A DNA stretch of 64,000 bases from Diphasiastrum complanatum. Taxonomy: Eukaryota; Streptophyta; Lycopodiopsida; Lycopodiales; Lycopodiaceae. Location: NCBI GenBank assembly GCA_029204225.1, contig CM055101.1:38669374-38733373 (forward strand). Reading direction: 5' to 3'. The stretch's first letter is position 1. Each line of letters begins with the position of its first letter. The position numbers were made by a program, and so were the translations under genes. Positions 57,447 to 64,000 of this stretch are shown here, in pieces. The notes under the pieces were generated by a model. It had not been told where the DNA came from. It worked only from the letters and a program-made list of their open reading frames with translations, and did no database searches.

Positions 57447-58050
57447 AATTGCAGCTTTTTCACAGAGATCTGTTGAAAAAGCTTCCATGACTCGTAATGA
57501 TGGGACTAAGAATTCTACTGACATTACCGCCTCTTGACCATATACTAAGTGGAAAGGGGTAACCCACCCAGTGGCTTTCTTCGGGGTGGTGCGGTAAGCC
57601 CAAACAGCTAAAAAAAGTTTTGTTTCCCAATCAGAATGACTGGTTTCAACTATCTTGGTCAAAAATTTTACATATCGTCTTGTTAGTTAATTCAGCCTGG
57701 CCATTACATTTAGAGTAGTACGGTGTACTTTTTCTTTTTTCAACAAGGTAATGGCGTAGGAGGTTATCAACGACAGCATTTAAAAAATGTGTGCCACGAT
57801 CACCTACTAGCTCTATGGAACAACCAAAACGTGTAATAATGCTTTAAACAAAGATGGCCATCACAATCCTGCTCTACGGATAGTCTTCGTTGTGGCTTCA
57901 GCAGAAAAGTGGCCACCTCCAATGCCCTCATGAGCCTGAGATATGATAGGTCGTATCTCAGATTCATAAGCACATCGGCGAATGATACCGTCAACGCCCC
58001 TTTTGTAAATTTGTCCCGCAATTAACTGAAAGGGCGCCACTTTTAGCAAA
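57447..58050 (-). pseudogene. Gypsy integrase, zinc-binding and core fragments
   Basis: On the minus strand it reads RPIISQAHEGIGGGHFSAEATTK and GLWWPSLF, the HHCC-type zinc-binding N-terminus. A broken core remnant follows (near 57800-57660), then IVETSHSDWETKLFLAVWAYRTT, PKKATGWVTPFHLVYGQEAVM and STDLCEKAAIE. It stops at the inversion point, beyond which the protein should continue with QQVKTRLFTLA. Catalytic residues cannot be followed in the broken part. Confidence 0.8.
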
Positions 58051-58083
58051 AAAAAGTTTTTTGCCGCCGTACTCGTCTAAAAT

Positions 58084-58783
58084 TGCTCAAGAACAATCAA
58101 GAACTGGAATGTAAGAAAGTATGCAAAAGCTACACCACAAACCAGCCTATTTAGTTTACTTGCATGCTGATTTCTACCTTATTCCACAAACAAGAAATGA
58201 ATCCTAATCCACAACTAAGTAAGAAACAAGAAAACAAGATCCTAGTTAATCCACAATACAAGGAAATCAAGCATGCTCATAGAAACTTCACTCAAGAACA
58301 TTGCCATGAATAAGGAGCTTAGCAATTATCAAAAACTCGTGGAGGATCCTCTTTATTTTCTCAAGAGAACTTGACAATACATTCAAAAGCTCCCTCACAA
58401 GAGAGGGGAGCCCTTAAATAAGCAAGAAGGCTGCCCATGTGGAGCCCAAGTGCCAATTCCACCAAATTAGAAATTACATGTGGAATTTGCCCTTCCACTA
58501 AAGGTCACCATCAAAAGGTGGCTCACTCTAACTAATTTAAGGGGGGTCTACATTTATTTACAAGGCCTAGGAAATATGACTAGCTCCTACATGGTCGTTC
58601 CTTCTCTGGGATACACCATGTAGGCTCACATAGATATTTCACTATCATCCTAGCTAGTAATTTCTCGGCTCTCAGCTTCTTCTGCTCTCCTCCTTCTGAG
58701 ACCTCCTTGGTCATGGGTGAGAGGTATTATGTGTCTTCGTCTTGGCTCGGCATCTGGGGATTCTCTGGAATCTGCTAACACAT
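58084..58783 (-). repeat. Truncated gypsy LTR (second copy)
   Basis: It aligns with 39015-39703 along its whole length (CTCACAAGAGAGGGG..CCCTTAAATAAGCAAGAAGG; TACACCATGTAGGCTCACATAG). It ends at the same outer border (CTAACA). About 410 bp of the inner end, including the hairpin, is missing. Confidence 0.9.
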
Positions 58784-58998
58784 GTGTAGTACCTCGAATT
58801 TCCACTAGCCCAAATTTGGCCATTTCATGATCTAAATCTACATGCATGTTATATATTACAAACTAGACTTAATGCATGTATAGTGGCTCGAATTTCTATT
58901 GGGACATTTTTGGCATTCTTAAATTGTAACACTACATGCATGATATAAATCTTCATCAACCCCAAAAGTCAAGATAGATGGCTTTTTTATTGTCAACA
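58784..58998 (-). repeat. Copia 3' LTR remnant with internal duplication
   Basis: On the minus strand it starts TGTTGACAATAAAAAAGCC at 58998, after a purine tract (AGGAGGAG, 59006-58999). Within it, a block with TCGAATTTC(C/T)A(C/T)T and TTTGGC(C)ATT is present twice about 85 bp apart. It is cut by the gypsy LTR border at 58783. Confidence 0.6.
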
Positions 58999-59244
58999 CT
59001 CCTCCTAAAAAGTTATCTATATTGACTTGAACATGGATCTTTGAGTTTTTCCAAGGGTTGGTCCTATGCTTGATGAAGAACTTTTTTCATGTGACGTGGA
59101 TCCTTTGGTTTGCATATGAAGTGAAGATCATCCAAGGGATCCATCATAGCAGCATCCTTACCATAACCATGATAAGATCTCTTTGGTAGAGATCTCTTGC
59201 CAATTCCACCAATTTGCCACTCTTTCAATATGCTTTCTACATGC

Positions 59245-59829
59245 TTAAAGTTTGTCTTGAATTTGAAAAGTCAATTTGCATGAAGACTGATGCATCATAT
59301 AAGTAGAAAACCGAGGCTTCCATGCCTCACAATGATCATCAATATCATAGAGATCAAGATCATAACATAAACAAGAAAGTTGATCATCAAGATTAAGCAT
59401 ACTAGCTTGACTAGTCAAGATGCTATGAGCTTTATCCAAAATGGATCTAATCTTGATATCAAATGCTAACTTGATCTTATTGAGGCTAAATACTTTCTCA
59501 AGGATATAAGTGTCCACATTGGATGCTTCACTTAATCTCAAGAGAAGTTTACAATATGTCTCATCACATGAAAAGACATGATTTTCAATATGTTTGAGCT
59601 TGTTCTCATTCTTACTCTTACTACTTCCAAGAGCATACAATTGGTAATGCAATATCTTGCTTTCAAATTGTTTTGGAAACATATCTAAGTCAAAAATGAC
59701 AAGAAATATGTCCATACAATAGGCACCATCTAAAAACAGATGCCTTACTTGAAAAAATTTCAATAAAGCAAGATTGTTCATCAACAAATGGAAGAAAAAC
59801 ATAAGTGAAAAAGTTAGAGTGGATACCAC
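59245..59829 (-). CDS. 194-codon ORF of unknown function inside copia
   Basis: It lies where reverse transcriptase and RNase H should be, between integrase and the polypurine tract. I recognise no domain. The N-terminal 60 residues are hydrophobic and Phe/Leu-rich (TLTFSLMFFFHLLMNNLALL). The rest is an acidic/Lys-rich, probably helical region (ALGSSKSKNENKLKHIENH, SNVDTYILEKVFSLNKIKL, LDKAHSILTSQASMLNLDDQ) with four scattered Cys. No RT motifs (no DD box, no LPKG). The first Met may not be the true start, because the frame follows integrase closely. It could be a captured host exon or a non-coding leader open by chance. Confidence 0.35.
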   Translation of the reverse strand: MVSTLTFSLMFFFHLLMNNLALLKFFQVRHLFLDGAYCMDIFLVIFDLDMFPKQFESKILHYQLYALGSSKSKNENKLKHIENHVFSCDETYCKLLLRLSEASNVDTYILEKVFSLNKIKLAFDIKIRSILDKAHSILTSQASMLNLDDQLSCLCYDLDLYDIDDHCEAWKPRFSTYMMHQSSCKLTFQIQDKL

Positions 59830-60504
59830 CTAAAACTTGTGTCTCTTTACCATGAAAAGTTACCACAAGGACTCGGCCTTGTATCTTGAAGATCCCCTTG
59901 AATATATATGTTGAGAAAACTCATCCTCAAACGTCCTCGACCCCATCACAACTTGACTATCTTTAATAGAAATGATTTGTGAGACATCTTGAGATGCAAT
60001 GATCTTGACCCCTTCCAAGGCTGTATGTTGATCTTCATAACATATGACATCTCTATTTTCAAACACTTTGGAGATGGAGAGTATAAAGGCTTTATAGGCC
60101 TCCTTGGTGGATAAGAATCCAACCATGATCTATGAACATGGATCACCTTCCTTCCTTGCTTCCAAGGGAATATATGCAAAGCAACAACTTTCAAATACAC
60201 TAAGGTAATCAACCTTAGGCTTATAGTTGAACAAGACTCCATATGGTGTATTTCCTCCAAGAGATCCAACACTCCTCAAAGCTTTGAATAATAGGAAATA
60301 ATCATTCACCATAAAACTTGAAGAAACAAGATATAACCAGTGTCACTTGTGAAATCATCAATAAAAGTAGCAAAGCAAGTGGTATCTCCCTTGCTTATAG
60401 ATGATGAAAAGCGAACATCCAAGTGTTCCAACTCCAATGGATGTATAGTCTTGATAGAAGACTTCAAATATGGCTCCTTATGTGATTTTGCAATTGAACA
60501 AGCC
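59830..60504 (-). pseudogene. Copia integrase fragments
   Basis: It reads PLELEHLDVRFSSSISKGDTT and CFATFIDDFTSDTGYI (first Asp region). After a break it reads SVGSLGGNTPYGVLFNYKPK and VFESCCFAYIPLEARKEG, then MVGFLSTKEAYKAFILSISK. The central piece with the second Asp and the Glu is absent. Frameshifts separate the parts. Confidence 0.7.
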
Positions 60505-61249
60505 TCACACCTTGACCATAGAGAACATAGATTTAAAATTGGTATGATCGGACCTCCTATGCCAAAATTCCTCTTTGGAAATACAAGTCATCAAAGCAAC
60601 ATCACAAGAACTTGCACTTTCATGTAGATCTAACTTGAAAATGCCACCATAATTAGATCCATATGCTAGGATCACATCACATTTCTTAATAACACAAGTA
60701 CTGATGTTGGATATCAAGTCCATCATCAAGCAGCTTTCCAACACTTACAACATTCTTTGTGAGTCTAGGAACAAAAAGAACATTGGAAAGACATAAATAC
60801 TTAAAAGTTACAAGCTTCAAGGGACAATTCCCAATTTCTTCAATAGTACGTTCATGACCAATAGCTATGTTTATTGATTTCTTAAGTCCTTGAAAAGGTA
60901 CAATAGAAACAAAATAATTCTTGGAGCAACACATGTGTGATGAAGCACCACTATCAATATACCAAGATACATCATTGCCTTCTCCTTTACTTGCAAATGG
61001 ATCTTCTTTGATAATGTTGGATTGATTGTCTTGATTCTTCTTTTTGGAGCAATTAGTGGCATAGTGCCTCTTTTTTCCACAAAAGAAATACGATCTTTTT
61101 CTTCTTGAACCTGGAGGTAGAAGGATGAGATGAATCATCTTCTTCTCCATCTTTAATTTTGTCCTTTGCTTTGTCTTTGGTGAAGGCTTGAGAATTGTCT
61201 TGCTCCTCCCTTTGTGCTTGTCATTGGCAAAGGACTTTGCCATCTTCAA
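60505..61249 (-). pseudogene. Copia zinc knuckle, protease and pre-integrase
   Basis: The knuckle reads FFCGKKRHYATNC (about 61080). The protease has WYIDSGASSHMCCSKNYF (about 60960), the catalytic Asp-Ser-Gly box intact. RLTKNVVSVGKLLDDG follows. After a shift the pre-integrase segment reads KEEFWHRRSDHTNFKSMF and CEACSIAKSHKEPY. Frame breaks occur near 60700. Confidence 0.85.
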
Positions 61250-61886
61250 TAAGTTTGAGCTTGTTCATCCTCAAGAGCCTATACTCTTGTCTAGCTTCTT
61301 CAAAGATAAGAATTCCATGAATTGTCTCCAAGTTTGGTAACTCCTCCTTAATAGCAAAGAATTGAACAAGATTTTTGTAGTCTTCTTTCAAGCCATTAAG
61401 AATGACTTGAACTAGCTCATCTTGGTTGATTGTGGCTCCAACAGAAGCAAGCTCTCTATGAAGATATTTAACTCTCAATAGATAGTTTGAAGCACTCTCC
61501 TCACTTCTTTGTGAACTTTGAAAGATCTGATTTCTAAGAGTGAGTATTCTAGAAGTATTCTTAGCTTCATAGATTGACTTGAGTGCATCCCAAGCTTCTT
61601 TAGAAGTGGTGAAAGATCCAATTTCTCTTAAAATCTCATTAGAGATATTCATTTTTATGGAGTGAAGAGCCATTCTAGCTCTCTTCTTAACTTTTTGTAC
61701 TTCAGCTTGTACTTGAGGCTCCTCCTCAATTCCAAGCAATATGTCCATTACATCTTGGAGTATTAGGATAGACTCCATTCTAACCTTCCATATTGAATAA
61801 TTGGAGGTATTCAGTCTTTCACTATCTTCTAAGAGATAACCTCCCACAGATGTCATTAATGTGAAGAATCCTTGTAAATAGACCAA
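61221..61886 (-). pseudogene. Copia gag (UBN2)
   Basis: 222 codons open. The likely start is the Met near 61856 (MTSVGGYLLEDSERLNTSNYS). Then come IWKVRMESILILQDVMDILL, ISNEILREIGSFTTSKEAWD, NYLLRVKYLHRELASVGATI and a tail with IHGILIFEEARQEYRL. The stop at 61221 overlaps the next open frame by about 28 bases, consistent with a frameshift. The capsid domain itself looks intact. Confidence 0.85.
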
Positions 61887-62419
61887 AAAGGTATGTTGCT
61901 TTCTCTTTCACTATAGGACCCACAAAGAGAGTGTACTACCAATCCCTATGTAAAATCTTGCAACAAATTTTCAGATAGATCTCAAATATCCTACCAACGT
62001 AATACAAACTAGATCAACCTCTCAAATAAGATGGAGTATAAACAAGTTTTGGTTCTACCTTTGGCACGTGTGAAATGCTCAAAGAAAACATTATTGACTC
62101 AAATACAACCACTTTGTATGAAACAATATGTAATTCAACTCAAAACACTATCTAGATCTCAAGTTTGGTAGATTGGTATTCAATAAAATTGGATCTTGAA
62201 TCAAGACATACAAATTTTGATCAAATCAAACAGTGTCCACTCGGGTTTGGGTACTTTCCCTACCCTTCTTCAAACGCTAATAACTTTTTCTAGAATCTAT
62301 ACGTTGTAATAATTTAGTTGATGGTTTGAATTTCCCGTCTTCATTAGATAGGAAATCTTTCTTTTGTGAATCATGCATCTATGGGAAGCACTCTAGAAGC
62401 AAGTTTCCATAAACACACT
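61887..62419. other. No gene seen
   Basis: Sequence between two copia elements of opposite orientation. LTRs of either could be here, but without second copies the borders cannot be set. Confidence 0.4.
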
Positions 62420-63105
62420 CCATCAAAACAAAGCATGTATCAGATCTTGTACATAGCGATCTATGTGGTCCAATGTCAACTCCGTCATTAGGAGATGCAA
62501 TCTATTTTATCACTTTCATAGATGATTATTCTACATGGTCTACAGCCATGATCATTAAGCACAAATCTGAAGCCTTTGAATGCTTCAAGAGATTCAAGGC
62601 CATGGCTGAGACACAAACGTCTAGGAAAGTGAAGGCACTTTGAACTGATGGTGGTGGCGAATACATCTCTTACTCTTCTCAACTCAACCAGATTCATGCT
62701 ACATCAAGCACACCTACCTATGAAGTTTTGGGCAGAAGCTACTGCCACAGCCTGTTACGTACAAAACAAATCCAGCACCAAAGTCGTCAACAACAAGACT
62801 CCTCATGAAGTTTGGCATGGGCACAAGCCTAGTGTCAGCCATTTAAAAATCTTTGGTTGTATATGTTTTGTTCACATTCCTAAACAACTTAGGAAGAAGC
62901 TAGACCATAGGAAAAATAAATATATTTTCATTGGCTATCTTGATGAACATAAAGCTTATAAAGTTTATGATCCATTCACCAATGTAGTATTTGTCTCTAG
63001 GGATGTAATATTTCAAGAACATACATACTATGATTTCAAACAACCATCAATAAATGATGCTATGTCATTTCATCATATTTTAGTAGCATGGATTCTTCCC
63101 ACAAA
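62420..63105 (+). pseudogene. Copia integrase (right-edge element)
   Basis: It reads HSDLCGPMSTPSLGDAIYFI and FIDDYSTWSTAMIIKHKSEAF. A stop replaces Arg in KVKAL*TDGGGEYIS, where both the Asp and the Glu-Tyr of the family box are present. After a deletion of about 25 residues (including PQQNGVAERKN) it continues HLPMKFWAEATATACYVQNK, WHGHKPSVSHLKIFGCICFV and GYLDEHKAYKVYDP. The catalytic Glu region is lost. Confidence 0.88.
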
Positions 63106-64000
63106 GTGTGCAAGCTGCAAAAAGCAATCTACGGTCTGAAATAGGTCGCAAGAGCATGGTTCAATAGAATCAACTTTATCTCATTCAATTAGGATTTGCA
63201 AACAATTCAGCTGACTGTAATGTTTTTTCAAAGCATATAGGCACCAATTCAGTTCACATAGCTCTTTACGTAGATGATGCATTTATTTTGTCTAATGACA
63301 CTTCTCTTCTGCACACTACTAAAAGTGATCTGTCAAAGGAATTCGACATGACTGATTTAGGAGCTGTTCATTCTTTGCTAGGAATTTGCATTACTAGAGA
63401 TAGACTTCAGAAGAAGATCTATCTTAGCCAACAGGCATATCTAAAAGGCATTTTAGAAAAGTTTCATGTGTCTGATTGCAAACCAATTGATACCCCAATG
63501 GATCTAAGTATAGTATTGACTAAACCTTCTTGTGCTGAGACTGATAGTGAAGTACTCGGCTCAGCGAAGTACACTTATCATTCACTAATCGGGTCTCTAA
63601 TGTATGCGATGTTGTGTACTAGACCAGATTTAGCATATACTATTAGCATGTTAAGTCAATTCATGTCTAATCCTAGGATCTCTCATTGGAAAGCATTAAA
63701 GAGAGTGATGAGATATATTTAGAGAAGTTTAAACCACATTTTATGTTATGATGGAATTGCTATCGACCCACTCATCCTGCGAGGCTGCTCCGACTCAGAT
63801 TGGGGAGGAACAGTCTCTACTAGAAAATCTACCTCTGAGTTCTGTTTCTATCTGGCAGGGGGACCGATTTCGTGGAACTCAAGGAAGCAGAAATCAGTTG
63901 TGCTTTCTTCGACAGAGACAGAGTACATCGCAGCATGTCAAGCTTCAAGAGAAGCTGTATGGATCAGGTTATTACTTCACGACCTTCATCACACTCACTT
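63106..64000 (+). pseudogene. Copia RT and RNase H, continues past the right edge
   Basis: It begins abruptly inside RT at CKLQKAIYGLK, followed by RAWFNRIN; the N-terminal half of RT is deleted at about 63090. The palm box reads ALYVDDAFILSND (63268 on), intact. MTDLGAVHSLLGICITRD, LSQQAYLKGILEKF and YHSLIGSLMYAMLCTRPDLA follow. A stop at 63720 precedes RNase H (RGCSDSDWGGTVSTRKS, ISWNSRKQKSVVLSSTETEY). The last visible codons are LLLHDLHHTH, typical RNase H. Confidence 0.92.

Larger units (their letters stand above)
58999..61886 (-). mobile_element. Ty1/copia element with an unknown ORF in place of RT
   Basis: In element sense: gag (61886-61221), zinc knuckle, protease and pre-integrase (61249-60505), integrase pieces (60480-59860), then a 194-codon ORF without RT features (59829-59245), a polypurine tract and a 3' LTR. 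No 5' LTR was found on the right. Non-autonomous by content. Confidence 0.75.

Overview
The window is nuclear DNA from a land plant with a large, repeat-rich genome. Three lines of evidence point that way: spliced plant genes (a class III peroxidase and a GH51 alpha-L-arabinofuranosidase), nested Ty1/copia and Ty3/gypsy retrotransposons, and very long (GA)n/(GT)n microsatellites. There is no operon-like packing, no rRNA or tRNA gene and no CRISPR array. The species cannot be fixed from sequence alone. Abundant (CT)n tracts, a Penelope-like RT relic and odd gypsy elements make a fern, a lycophyte or another large-genome non-flowering lineage plausible, but this is only a guess.

Layout. 0-6.6 kb: a broken copia element split by a 5.17-kb hAT transposon with clear TIRs and an 8-bp target duplication. 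6.6-18.7 kb: the 5' half of an arabinofuranosidase gene on the minus strand. Its first recognised intron is 11 kb long and holds a nearly full-length copia with two LTRs, a copia gag-LTR deletion derivative and a gypsy LTR-gag fragment. 18.7-28 kb: a gypsy RT relic, a putative Penelope-like relic, a MULE-type transposase relic with a SWIM zinc finger, and a GC-rich palindrome. 28-39.7 kb: a large rearranged gypsy element (minus strand) with a 1.1-kb LTR, gag fused in frame to the end of integrase, two 24-25-bp repeat arrays and a long extra ORF. 39.7-43.6 kb: copia and gypsy relics. 44-49 kb: mostly gene space, with a SINE-like element and an apparently intact four-exon class III peroxidase gene on the plus strand (46589-48247). 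49.08-51.91 kb: a CACTA-like element that has captured fragments of two host genes, a serine carboxypeptidase-like gene and an NPH3/BTB gene. 52-64 kb: degraded LTR elements, an inverted piece of the same large gypsy family, a copia whose RT region is replaced by an unknown ORF, and a copia that runs off the right edge.

Only the peroxidase looks like a complete working host gene. The arabinofuranosidase is partial in this window: its catalytic domain would lie beyond the left edge, past the copia/hAT nest. Everything else is transposable-element biology, and the nesting gives relative ages: hAT inside copia at the left, gypsy LTR inside copia at 39.7 kb and at 58.8 kb. The observations most worth following are the gene-capturing CACTA-like element, the hAT transposase whose six stop codons are all explicable as C-to-T type transitions with no frameshift, and the gypsy family that carries the 24-25-bp repeat arrays.
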